From: Desulfobacteraceae bacterium
GTDB taxonomy: Bacteria; Desulfobacterota; Desulfobacteria; Desulfobacterales; Desulfobacteraceae
NCBI GenBank assembly: GCA_015486915.1
Contig: WFQS01000017.1
Location: forward strand, 1 to 5,499
Length of the DNA: 5,499 bases
Reading direction: 5' to 3'
Position 1 is the stretch's first letter; every line of letters begins with the position of its first letter. The notes beneath the pieces were generated by a model. The model had not been told where the DNA came from. It ran no database searches and saw only the letters and a program-made list of their open reading frames with translations. The position numbers and the translations under genes were made by a program. Shown here piece by piece: positions 1 through 5,419 of this stretch.

Positions 1-1
1 A

Positions 2-19
2 TTCCATTTCCATTTCCAT
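2..19 (+). repeat. Hexanucleotide tandem repeat TTCCAT x3
   Basis: Three perfect copies of TTCCAT lie at the window edge, in the open frame of the kinase, where they would encode alternating Ser-Ile. A six-base unit would change length without shifting frame. If the kinase starts downstream at 33, this is instead leader DNA. The repeat may continue outside the window. Confidence 0.6.
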
Positions 20-1223
20 TAACAAACAATCTTTGCAATATTCCCAGGAAATTTTAAGAAAATTGGAAATCGTCAAACTCAAAGGTGATGGCTCCAGCCG
101 GGAATGGTTCAGAATTCAGATGCCGGAAAACGCTTTGATGCAATTTTCGCAATCAAAATACAACCAAAATATAAAGTTCCAATCACTAATCATGGGATAT
201 CACGGTATTTGTTCTGAAAACGGAGAAATCCAATCCTTTATTGCCATTGGAAAGCATCTTCTCTCCATTGGAATATCCGTACCCAAAATTTATGGTTACG
301 ATATTTTTTCCGGAATGGTGGCACTTGAAGACCTTGGAGATATCCATTTACAAAATATCATCAATAAACTTAACTCTGAGGATAAGCTTGGATCTGAAGA
401 TAAGCTGAAATGTGAAGATAAGCTGAAATACGAAAATGAAATAATAATATGGTATAAAAAAATCTGTGATCATCTTACGGACTTTTCCATGAAAGGCATA
501 AAAAATTTCAAAAGTTCCTGGACTTGCGATACTTCCGCATATACAAAACAGCTTATACTTGAAAAAGAATGTAAATATTTCATTAACGCTTTTATATGCG
601 GTTATTTAAAAAAGAACATTAAATTTAATGATATCAGGGAAAGCTGTGAATTCATTGCTGACAATGCCATAAAATATTCATTTACAGGTTTGATGCACAG
701 GGATATGCAGTCACGAAACATAATGGTAAAAAACGGACAGATATTTTTCATCGATTTCCAGGGGGCAAGAAAAGGCCCGCTTCAATACGATCTTGCATCG
801 CTTTTAATTGATCCCTATGTAAACCTCAGCCAGAGAATAAGGGAAAAAATCCTTGATTATTGTGCTTTGAAAATAAATAAACTGACAGGATTTGATAAAG
901 ATAAATTTATAAGAGGTTTCAGGTTCTGTGCCATCACAAGAAATATGCAGATACTTGGCGCATTCAGTTTTTTATCCATGGTCAAAGGGAAAAAATCCTT
1001 TGAAAAATATATCCCCTGTGCTTTAAGCACTCTGAAAATAAATATTGATCTTTTAATTGATCTTCTAAATAATGAGTCACCTGAACAAAATTATAAAAAA
1101 TACGAAACAAATCAAAAACCCGGGAAAAACCCGGAAAAAGACCCGGGAAGAAACCCGGAAAAGAACATTGATGATCCCCGTAAAAAACTTGGGTCCATTA
1201 AAAATCTTTTAAATCAAATTTAA
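3..1223 (+). CDS. Aminoglycoside-phosphotransferase-fold kinase, AmgK-like (5' incomplete)
   Basis: Predicted cytoplasmic small-molecule kinase of the APH/choline-kinase fold. Numbering residues from the TTG at 33, a glycine-rich nucleotide loop G18-D-G-S-S-R-E lies near the N-terminus, as in AmgK-type N-acetylmuramate/N-acetylglucosamine kinases. The Brenner motif H222-R-D224-M-Q-S-R-N229 supplies the catalytic Asp and Asn, and I240-D241-F-Q-G is the metal-binding motif. The family is usually about 330-350 residues; the excess here is an SEDKL-type repeat (residues 115-132) and a Pro/Lys/Asn-rich C-terminal tail with a duplicated 8-residue unit (363-378). The frame is open to the left edge of the window and the TTG at 33 has no ribosome-binding site, so the real start is probably outside. 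The gene is followed after 12 bases by dapB. The substrate is unproven: AmgK-like sugar kinase is the best guess, and a generic APH-family kinase is the alternative. Confidence 0.8.
   Translation, partial: SISISINKQSLQYSQEILRKLEIVKLKGDGSSREWFRIQMPENALMQFSQSKYNQNIKFQSLIMGYHGICSENGEIQSFIAIGKHLLSIGISVPKIYGYDIFSGMVALEDLGDIHLQNIINKLNSEDKLGSEDKLKCEDKLKYENEIIIWYKKICDHLTDFSMKGIKNFKSSWTCDTSAYTKQLILEKECKYFINAFICGYLKKNIKFNDIRESCEFIADNAIKYSFTGLMHRDMQSRNIMVKNGQIFFIDFQGARKGPLQYDLASLLIDPYVNLSQRIREKILDYCALKINKLTGFDKDKFIRGFRFCAITRNMQILGAFSFLSMVKGKKSFEKYIPCALSTLKINIDLLIDLLNNESPEQNYKKYETNQKPGKNPEKDPGRNPEKNIDDPRKKLGSIKNLLNQI
375..428 (+). repeat. Three 18-bp tandem repeats within the kinase gene
   Basis: Units at 375-392, 393-410 and 411-428 share a GAAGATAAGCTGAAA-like core; the second and third differ mainly in the first codon. 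They encode S/C-E-D-K-L-x repeats, a charged insertion between the N-lobe and the C-lobe catalytic motifs. The unit is in frame, so copy changes would alter a surface loop rather than break the protein. Confidence 0.75.
1119..1166 (+). repeat. Two 24-bp tandem repeats in the kinase C-terminal tail
   Basis: Two near-identical 24-bp units (1119-1142 and 1143-1166) encode PGKNPEKD and PGRNPEKN. They lie beyond the kinase fold, in a hydrophilic tail that is probably disordered. Confidence 0.75.
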
Positions 1224-1229
1224 AGAGGA
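1224..1229 (+). promoter_or_regulatory. Ribosome-binding site of dapB
   Basis: AGAGGA lies directly after the kinase stop codon, 6 bases before the ATG at 1236. It fixes the dapB start and supports co-transcription with the kinase. Confidence 0.75.
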
Positions 1230-1235
1230 AAAATT

Positions 1236-2237
1236 ATGCAGGAAATAAAAATAATGATAAACGGAATTCCCGGAAAAGTTGCTGTAACAATAGCAGAACA
1301 TTTAATTGATAACAATATGGCTGATGGCATGAAATTTTACCTTATCCCTTTTTCTCTTACCGGCATGGATATTGATGAGGATGAATATATCATCGGAAAT
1401 ACTGTGATAAGTCTTGTAAAACCGGATAAACGGGATGAGATGATTAAAAAAATTAAAAAAGATTTCAGTGATTTTATCTCCGTTGATTTCACCCATCCGT
1501 CTGCTGTTAATTCAAATGCCAGATTTTACGTAAAAAACGACCTGCCTTTTGTAATGGGCACAACCGGAGGGGACAGAGAAAAATTAAAGCAAACAGTTTA
1601 TGAAGGAAAAATTCCTGCGGTAATTGCTCCTAACATGGCAAAACAGATTGTGGGATTCCAGGCCATGATGGAGTATGCTGCAAATGAATTTCCGGATTTA
1701 TTCAAAGGATATAAGCTTACCATTAAAGAAAGCCACCAAAAGGGCAAGGCAGACACCAGCGGAACTGCAAAGGCCATGGTTAAGTATTTTAACCATCTTG
1801 GAATCCCGTTTTCTGAAAAGGATATAATAAAAGAACGTGATCCTGAAAAGCAGAAAAATATATTGAAAATACCGGAACAATACCTCTCAGGCCACGGATG
1901 GCACACCTATACCTTAACTTCCGCCGATGACACAGTAAAATTTCAGTTTAAACACAATATAAATGGAAGAGATATTTATGTAAACGGAACCATTGACGGC
2001 GTGATATTCCTTAACAACAGACTTAAAAAAGATAACAGGCCTGAAGCAAATCACAGCTCTCAAATTCATGCAGGGCAGACTGGCAAAATAAGCACCTGCG
2101 ACGGAAATGTACATAAAAATGAACATGAACATAAAAGTAAAAATGAATATGAAAACAAAAATAGATATGAATATGAAAATAAGAACGGGCAAGGCATTGT
2201 TTACTCAATGATAGATGTTCTTAAAAATAAAAAATGA
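1236..2237 (+). CDS. dapB: 4-hydroxy-tetrahydrodipicolinate reductase, plant-type DapB
   Basis: Predicted cytoplasmic enzyme that uses NAD(P)H to reduce the dihydrodipicolinate-pathway intermediate to tetrahydrodipicolinate, for diaminopimelate and lysine synthesis. A degenerate Rossmann motif (N9-G-I-P-G-K14) opens the protein. V83-D-F-T-H-P88 and G108-T-T-G-G112 follow, as in DapB. The catalytic segment is E165-S-H167-Q-K-G-K171-A-D-T-S-G-T-A, in the ESHQ...DTSGTA form of the plant-type subfamily rather than the E-x-HH...DAPSGTA form of E. coli DapB; H167 and K171 match the E. coli catalytic His and Lys in spacing. N-G-R-D-I-Y-x-x-G-T near residue 250 is also subfamily-typical. About 53 residues of low-complexity sequence (266-318) interrupt the C-terminal domain before the expected ending YSMIDVLK. 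Start chosen by its ribosome-binding site. The stop overlaps the next start (ATGA). Function confidence is high. Confidence 0.92.
   Translation: MQEIKIMINGIPGKVAVTIAEHLIDNNMADGMKFYLIPFSLTGMDIDEDEYIIGNTVISLVKPDKRDEMIKKIKKDFSDFISVDFTHPSAVNSNARFYVKNDLPFVMGTTGGDREKLKQTVYEGKIPAVIAPNMAKQIVGFQAMMEYAANEFPDLFKGYKLTIKESHQKGKADTSGTAKAMVKYFNHLGIPFSEKDIIKERDPEKQKNILKIPEQYLSGHGWHTYTLTSADDTVKFQFKHNINGRDIYVNGTIDGVIFLNNRLKKDNRPEANHSSQIHAGQTGKISTCDGNVHKNEHEHKSKNEYENKNRYEYENKNGQGIVYSMIDVLKNKK
2031..2189 (+). repeat. Low-complexity insertion in dapB (Asn/Lys/Glu/His/Tyr-rich)
   Basis: This stretch encodes residues 266-318 of DapB. Its second half (2119-2188) is built from degenerate copies of AAAAATGAA / GAACATGAA / GAATATGAA-type units, giving repeats such as NEHEHK and NEYENK. 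Conserved family sequence resumes right after it, so it looks like an in-frame expansion rather than a natural C-terminus. Confidence 0.65.
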
Positions 2238-2776
2238 AACGATTTTATAAAATACTGCTGATAATTATCGGCATTGCCTATCTCATAAGCCCTGTTGATC
2301 TGATACCTGATTTTATGATTCCATATATCGGCTGGTTAGATGATGCCGTTGTACTATGGCTGATCTTTTATTATTTAAAAAACAACAGACTGCCATCTTT
2401 TTTTTACAGACAGAAAAAAACCAGCGAAAACAACAAAAACCATTCAAATAATAATGCCAATGCTAATTATAATAATACAGATAACCATGATTATAAAAAT
2501 AGCTATAATCATACAAAAAATAATAATTACAATGGGAATTCAGATTCTACTGGCCATAATACCCGGCAAAACAATAACAAGTCAGATAAAAATCCCTATG
2601 AAATTCTAGGAATAGATAAAAATGCCTCAGAACAGGAAATCCGTGCAGCATACAGAAAACTTGTAAAGCAATACCACCCTGACAGAGTTGCAGGCCTTGG
2701 AAAAGAATTCCAGGACCTTGCCAATAAAAAGTTCATTGAAATAAAAGAAGCTTATAATTGTTTAATGAAATCTTGA
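2234..2776 (+). CDS. Membrane-anchored DUF1232 / J-domain fusion protein
   Basis: Residues 7-48 form a hydrophobic DUF1232 (YkvA-like) module with the hallmark I18-S-P-V-D-L-I-P-D26 and G33-W-L-D-D37. Two short hydrophobic segments flank this loop and probably anchor the protein in the inner membrane. Residues 59-119 are an Asn-rich, low-complexity linker. Residues 120-180 are a J domain starting NPYEILG, with the essential H148-P-D150 tripeptide between helices II and III, so it should be able to stimulate a DnaK-type Hsp70. It has no G/F region, zinc-finger or substrate-binding domain, which makes it a specialised class C J protein rather than DnaJ. Its ATG overlaps the dapB TGA and no ribosome-binding site is evident, so translational coupling is likely. 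The DnaK client or membrane site is unknown, and a direct link to lysine synthesis is not implied. Confidence 0.85.
   Translation: MKRFYKILLIIIGIAYLISPVDLIPDFMIPYIGWLDDAVVLWLIFYYLKNNRLPSFFYRQKKTSENNKNHSNNNANANYNNTDNHDYKNSYNHTKNNNYNGNSDSTGHNTRQNNNKSDKNPYEILGIDKNASEQEIRAAYRKLVKQYHPDRVAGLGKEFQDLANKKFIEIKEAYNCLMKS
2410..2590 (+). repeat. Asn-codon-rich low-complexity linker
   Basis: Runs of AAT/AAC codons with interspersed TAT, CAT and GAT encode an Asn/Tyr/His/Asp-rich linker between DUF1232 and the J domain. The DNA is strongly AT-biased and simple. It is probably disordered and length-variable between relatives. Confidence 0.65.
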
Positions 2777-2777
2777 T

Positions 2778-2817
2778 GTTGCTATTTCACGCATTCAGCA
2801 AATAATGCAACTTTTTT
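2778..2817 (+). terminator. Rho-independent terminator of the kinase-dapB-J protein operon
   Basis: GTTGCTATTT (2778-2787) pairs with AAATA-AT-GCAAC (2800-2811), giving ten base pairs with a two-base bulge and a 12-base loop. Six T residues follow (2812-2817). It starts one base after the J-protein stop codon. A competing short stem, GCATT/AATGC, exists inside it. Confidence 0.65.
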
Positions 2818-2993
2818 AATCCCCAGAATCTCATATCCTGTGATTTTGATGCAAAATGAATTTACATAAAATCTTTTACACTATTTGGACAGAATAATGG
2901 GCTCTTCCTCCTGAATGTTTCAAACCAAAACCATTATGTAAAAAGCCAAAAATAGCTTCGTTGCAGGGTTTATTGAACAAAGGATTTACTATA
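2818..2993. other. Intergenic stretch between convergent genes, no feature recognised
   Basis: AT-rich DNA between the operon terminator and the convergent XRE gene. It holds a loose 9-bp inverted repeat (2861-2869 and 2934-2942) and a short open minus-strand frame without a start. A 4-bp stem at 2943-2958 followed by a T-run on the minus strand could be a weak terminator for the XRE gene. I see no convincing gene. Confidence 0.4.
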
Positions 2994-3350
2994 CTATGAG
3001 ATTCTGTCAACTTTTATATTAAGAACTTGTGCAATTCGTTTTGCCATGTCTGTCGAAAGCCTTCGTTTACCCCTTTCGTAGTCACTTATCATATTCTGAC
3101 GGATGCTAAGTTTTTCAGCAAGTTGAGATTGTGATAAATGAGCCTTAAGACGAGCTGCTGAAAGGAGATTACCAACTCTGTTTGATTGCATTTCTTTCCA
3201 AAAGTCAGTATCTTCAATAGCAACACTCTCAGCTGTGTCGGATGTAAGAATGCTTACTTCATACTTTTTACTAATCCACTCGATAAGTTCGTCAACATTC
3301 TCACCTTGTAGAGATATTTCAATAAGGGGCTTTTTCACGAGAGCCAGCAT
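2994..3350 (-). CDS. XRE-family HTH transcriptional regulator, antitoxin-like
   Basis: A 118-residue DNA-binding protein. Residues 59-117 form a Cro/C1-type helix-turn-helix domain, with S73-Q-S-Q-L-A-E-K-L leading into the turn and the putative recognition helix I83-R-Q-N-M-I-S-D-Y-E-R-G-K. Residues 1-55 are a small domain starting MLALVKKP, a beginning I associate with antitoxin-like regulators in Desulfobacterota that sit beside RelE/HigB-like toxins (from memory). The start is supported by AGAGGTG four bases upstream of the ATG. No toxin-sized gene lies on either side, so it is an orphan antitoxin, a solitary regulator, or the survivor of a decayed pair. Two palindromes overlap its likely promoter, which suggests autorepression. 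A phage-type repressor is a less likely alternative. Confidence 0.8.
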   Translation of the reverse strand: MLALVKKPLIEISLQGENVDELIEWISKKYEVSILTSDTAESVAIEDTDFWKEMQSNRVGNLLSAARLKAHLSQSQLAEKLSIRQNMISDYERGKRRLSTDMAKRIAQVLNIKVDRIS

Positions 3351-3354
3351 AATA

Positions 3355-3361
3355 CACCTCT
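3355..3361 (-). promoter_or_regulatory. Ribosome-binding site of the XRE gene
   Basis: On the minus strand this reads AGAGGTG, four bases before the ATG at 3350. It is a strong match to the anti-Shine-Dalgarno sequence and decides the start. Confidence 0.7.
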
Positions 3362-3420
3362 ATGTCTATTTCCCCTTGTCGGTAATTTTTTCAGATTACG
3401 GAGAGCTTTCTTTTGTATTT

Positions 3421-3443
3421 TGACCTTATACTGCATAAAGTCA
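3421..3443. promoter_or_regulatory. Operator-like palindrome 1 upstream of the XRE gene
   Basis: A 23-bp imperfect palindrome centred on T3432. TGACCTTATAC on the left matches the reverse complement of GCATAAAGTCA on the right at 9 of 11 positions. It lies at and just downstream of the predicted transcription start, a typical place for an autorepressor site. It shares ACCTTATA (3423-3430) with palindrome 2. Confidence 0.6.
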
Positions 3444-3445
3444 AT

Positions 3446-3469
3446 ATTATAACCTTATATGGTAATAAT
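3446..3469. promoter_or_regulatory. Operator-like palindrome 2 overlapping the -10 box
   Basis: A 24-bp imperfect palindrome in which ATTATAACCTTA matches the reverse complement of the right half at 10 of 12 positions. It contains the predicted -10 box and most of the spacer, so a bound repressor would exclude RNA polymerase. It also contains ACCTTATA (3452-3459), in direct repeat with palindrome 1 at a 29-bp offset. Confidence 0.6.
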
Positions 3470-3472
3470 CAA
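3446..3472 (-). promoter_or_regulatory. Predicted sigma-70-type promoter of the XRE gene
   Basis: On the minus strand a perfect TATAAT (3446-3451) is preceded by TTGATT (3467-3472) with 15 bases between, shorter than the usual 17. It would give a leader of roughly 90 bases before the XRE start. Another possible -35, TTGACT (3440-3445), lies closer to the gene but lacks a good -10. Confidence 0.5.
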
Positions 3473-3576
3473 GTATTATTTAACGAAAATGCGAATTTTT
3501 TAAAATAACAGGAGACAACAACAAACCACACTGAGTTATCCCTTGGCATAGGGGTCAACAATACATGGCTGGATGG

Positions 3577-3798
3577 TTACATATTAAAAGTGTCGGGCAG
3601 TTTCATGGTTATGTCGGCAATGGAAAGGGGAATATTTCCGATACGTTCAACCTGACATGCTGCAGCAACAGAACCAAGATATGCACTTGTCCATATATCC
3701 GCTCCGCATGCTGTGGCAAGAGCAGAGCAGGTTAACAGCGAATCCCCGGCACCGTACTGTTTTTTGTCATCAGGGGGGTCAGTTTTAGGTTGTAAATT
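3577..3798 (-). pseudogene. C-terminal fragment of a PfkB-family sugar kinase
   Basis: The minus-strand frame ending at TAA (3577-3579) holds the PfkB/ribokinase signature G-A-G-D-S near 3750, with the catalytic-base Asp. It continues through a helix rich in Ala/Leu, then A-Y-L-G-S-V-A-A-A and Q-V-E-R-I-G-N-I-P-L, the usual C-terminal end of sugar kinases from LPS and surface-polysaccharide loci. Only about 65 residues of an expected 300 or more remain. There is no start codon with a ribosome-binding site, and an in-frame stop lies at 3799-3801, where group II intron sequence begins. Residues upstream of about 3780 read out of intron DNA and are not kinase. The fragment lies on the same strand as the DUF2920 gene and was probably once downstream of it in one operon. 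The sugar substrate cannot be told. Confidence 0.75.
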
Positions 3799-3922
3799 CT
3801 AATTGGGAGTCGGAGGGGTTCATAGTACCGTTTGAGGACATGGGACCACATAACCCATGACCGAGGACAGGAGCCCTTCTTTGTTCATGCAACCAACGAG
3901 CGGAGGATAAGGAGATTGCGTA

Positions 3923-3988
3923 ATGCTATTAACTCCTGATCGAATCAGGACGCTACAGAGGAAGCTCTATTGTAAGGCCAAGCAGGCA
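3923..3988 (+). pseudogene. ltrA: N-terminal stub of group II intron reverse transcriptase/maturase
   Basis: An ATG with AAGGAG eight bases upstream starts MLLTPDRIRTLQRKLYCKAK, the typical opening of bacterial group II intron RTs, which bind intron RNA and reverse-transcribe it. Normally about 400-600 residues follow, including the YADD active site; none is present. After the Gln codon at 3983-3985 the frame runs into the intron's own 3' RNA region (TMKNIGKPC...KPYARFDEG), a read-through product seen from domain V DNA rather than protein-coding sequence. The frame then stays open to a stop at 4175-4177. The resulting 84-residue product is not expected to be functional. Confidence 0.7.
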
Positions 3989-4018
3989 AGCGCACGCCTT
4001 ACAATGAAGAACATCGGA

Positions 4019-4051
4019 AAACCGTGTACAGAAAAACCGTACGCACGGTTT
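4019..4051 (+). ncRNA. Group II intron domain V-like hairpin
   Basis: AAACCGT (4019-4025) pairs with ACGGTTT (4045-4051). GTAC (4026-4029) pairs with GTAC (4039-4042), leaving the two-base GC bulge (4043-4044) on the 3' strand that marks domain V. Above it an A-C mismatch, a G-C pair and an A-rich loop replace the usual tidy GNRA-capped stem. The position expected to hold the catalytic AGC triad reads AAC, suggesting decay. Confidence 0.65.
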
Positions 4052-4057
4052 GATGAG

Positions 4058-4154
4058 GGAGCATTGATGAAAGTCGGATCTCTGGTACACGCAGTAGCCG
4101 CGTGCGGCGAGGCGTTTATTAAAAGGGCTAAAGGCCTTGCTGATTCAGTGCTCT
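4058..4154 (+). ncRNA. Group II intron domain VI-like stem
   Basis: GAGCATTGA (4059-4067) pairs with TCAGTGCTC (4145-4153) with one G-U wobble, six bases after domain V and just before the likely 3' end. The enclosed 77 bases form a long loop with an internal CACGC/GCGTG hairpin, larger than the usual domain VI. The branch-point A cannot be assigned with confidence. Confidence 0.45.
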
Positions 4155-4197
4155 ACTCTACCCATTCTACATGTTAGGAACGTCCATCATAGTCCGG

Positions 4198-5400
4198 TCA
4201 AGATAAAGAGCACTGCGGTTGTTCGTTGCCGCCGTATCTCACGGTGTATGTCTGATTTTCACATGCAAAATTTAATGTATGCTCAAAGTCAAAATCGATG
4301 GTACGGTCATCCCTGATTGCATCCTGAATTTTCTGTAGGCATTGAGCAAAGAACTTCCTCATGGATAACCCCATGCCATGCTCCATGCTTTTTATATATG
4401 AGCCGTCAATATCTTTGGCGGCATAGATATTCATTTCAACATTGAATCCTTTTTTCTTCAAGGAGTCAGCCATCGCCATCTTTTGTTGCGTATTGGCAAT
4501 AAAATCTTTTTCCGCGTGCGTAAAGCGATAGACGGTCTTGCAATCAGCAACCTGACTCATTATCTCGATGTGATTTTCGGGAAAAGAACGCATCATATAC
4601 TTACTCTGGTCAAAACCATTCGGCATAAATGTGTATTGTGACCACGGCGAAAGTACATTGAGTTCAAGGTTTACACCCAGTGAGTGCCCCATAATGAATT
4701 CAGCGGCACCCATGTCCCGGCCTATCACATAGTTAAGATTTGGGACTGCCCATGATGAATTGTCAAATACGGCGTTAAGTGTTGAAGGGGCAAGTTTGGA
4801 AATCAAATTTGCAATATATACGCCGTAAGAACTACCAACAGCGAATATTTTCTTGGGTAGTTGAGGATATCTAATAAAAACATCGTTAAGGGCATAGATA
4901 TTATCCAGCGCGGGCAGAATACCAAAGTTTTGATACTCATTCTTGCACGGCATAATAAGACCTGGCACCCTCAACGGAATTTGCTTGTTCACCCTAATTT
5001 CCCCGGCTTTTAAAAGAACATCATCAACGGTTTCGTTGTTCACGCATCCTGTAATTGACCTGAGCATGGCCATGACCTGGGGCTCAATGCTTATGGCCCC
5101 ACCGTTGCCAGGACGAGAACAAAAGCAATGATAATCAACAGTCAGACAAGCCATAGAATACTTTTCACTTATATGGTGCTGAAAATTTTCTCTATATGAA
5201 CCAGCATCAGCTCCAAAACCGGCGATAAACAAGACAAGTCCATGTCCCCCTCCCTCCGGAAGGCAAATGGAATAATCTATTTTTCTTCCTATAACAGAGT
5301 CAAATTCAAAATCTTGATGGGCTTCAATTGTGTGTTTATATATAGGCATATCTGCTCCGATAATATGTTTTCTAAAAGGTACATGTACGTTTGCCGACAT
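4198..5400 (-). CDS. DUF2920-family predicted alpha/beta hydrolase
   Basis: A 400-residue soluble protein with no signal peptide. It resembles the DUF2920 family, known mainly from Campylobacter and Helicobacter, through F58-I-A-G-F-G63, Y90-H-C-F-C, N154-E-Y-Q-N-F-G160, F212-D-N-S-S and I331-D-G-S-Y-I-K-x-x-E-H-G-M-G. The nucleophile elbow G189-S-S191-Y-G193 and H341 suggest a Ser-His hydrolase or acyl/acetyl-esterase, with D299 in HAEKD a candidate acid residue; this catalytic reading is inference. A C-terminal extension (about 355-400) goes beyond the usual family end. It follows the nonulosonate cytidylyltransferase-like gene by 19 bases on the same strand, pointing to surface or flagellar glycan modification. 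The ATG at 5400 has GGAGG 13 bases upstream. The ATG at 5349 (residue 18) has a better-spaced GGAG and may be the true start. Confidence 0.8.
   Translation of the reverse strand: MSANVHVPFRKHIIGADMPIYKHTIEAHQDFEFDSVIGRKIDYSICLPEGGGHGLVLFIAGFGADAGSYRENFQHHISEKYSMACLTVDYHCFCSRPGNGGAISIEPQVMAMLRSITGCVNNETVDDVLLKAGEIRVNKQIPLRVPGLIMPCKNEYQNFGILPALDNIYALNDVFIRYPQLPKKIFAVGSSYGVYIANLISKLAPSTLNAVFDNSSWAVPNLNYVIGRDMGAAEFIMGHSLGVNLELNVLSPWSQYTFMPNGFDQSKYMMRSFPENHIEIMSQVADCKTVYRFTHAEKDFIANTQQKMAMADSLKKKGFNVEMNIYAAKDIDGSYIKSMEHGMGLSMRKFFAQCLQKIQDAIRDDRTIDFDFEHTLNFACENQTYTVRYGGNEQPQCSLS
5355..5358 (-). promoter_or_regulatory. Alternative ribosome-binding site inside the DUF2920 gene
   Basis: On the minus strand GGAG lies five bases before an in-frame ATG at 5349 (codon 18). 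Its spacing is better than that of the upstream site, so a 383-residue product is possible. Confidence 0.4.
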
Positions 5401-5412
5401 AACAAATTAGTA

Positions 5413-5418
5413 ACCTCC
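5413..5418 (-). promoter_or_regulatory. Ribosome-binding site of the DUF2920 gene
   Basis: On the minus strand GGAGGT lies between the cytidylyltransferase stop and the ATG at 5400. It is a strong match, but the 12-base spacing is longer than usual. Confidence 0.5.
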
Positions 5419-5419
5419 A

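Larger units (their letters stand above)
3781..4163 (+). mobile_element. Degenerate, internally deleted group II intron
   Basis: Three parts show this. First, 3790-3922 has the leader type found before intron reverse transcriptases, with nested stems (3816-3821 with 3871-3876; 3839-3844 with 3854-3859). Second, 3923-3985 encodes the start of a group II intron RT (LQRKLYCKAKQ). Third, after an abrupt junction, 4019-4154 carries a domain V-like hairpin and a domain VI-like stem, ending in CTCTACTCTAC. The 5' half of the ribozyme and more than 400 RT codons are missing, so it can neither splice nor move by itself. Both boundaries are approximate, because the exon junctions cannot be fixed without a full-length copy. 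It is oriented opposite to the flanking sugar genes. Confidence 0.75.

Noticed and set aside
33..35. TTG as the start of the kinase gene
   Set aside because: There is no ribosome-binding site and the frame is open to the window edge, so an upstream start outside the window is more likely.
1598..2208. Several antisense open frames opposite dapB
   Set aside because: They are shadows of a well-supported gene. Their hydrophobic or Phe/His-rich content mirrors the AAA/GAA/CAT-rich sense codons.
2861..2942. 9-bp inverted repeat TTTACATAA/TTATGTAAA, considered as an IS or MITE end
   Set aside because: It is short, AT-rich and does not extend further. No target duplication or transposase is seen, so chance is the simplest explanation.
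2943..2958. Possible terminator for the XRE gene (AAGC/GCTT stem then T-run on the minus strand)
   Set aside because: The stem is only four base pairs, so it is mentioned in the intergenic entry but not called as a separate feature.
2880..2992. Minus-strand open stretch with HNGFGL-like residues, considered as a histidine-kinase G2-box remnant
   Set aside because: The match covers only a few residues, with no other kinase motif and no start codon. It is too weak to support.
3235..3423. A 62-codon + strand frame overlapping the XRE start
   Set aside because: It lies antisense to a supported gene, has no ribosome-binding site and shows no recognisable motif.
3923..4177. An 84-codon open frame that could be called a small hypothetical protein
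   Set aside because: Only its first 21 or so codons match a protein (the intron RT start). The rest is the translated shadow of the intron's domain V/VI RNA.
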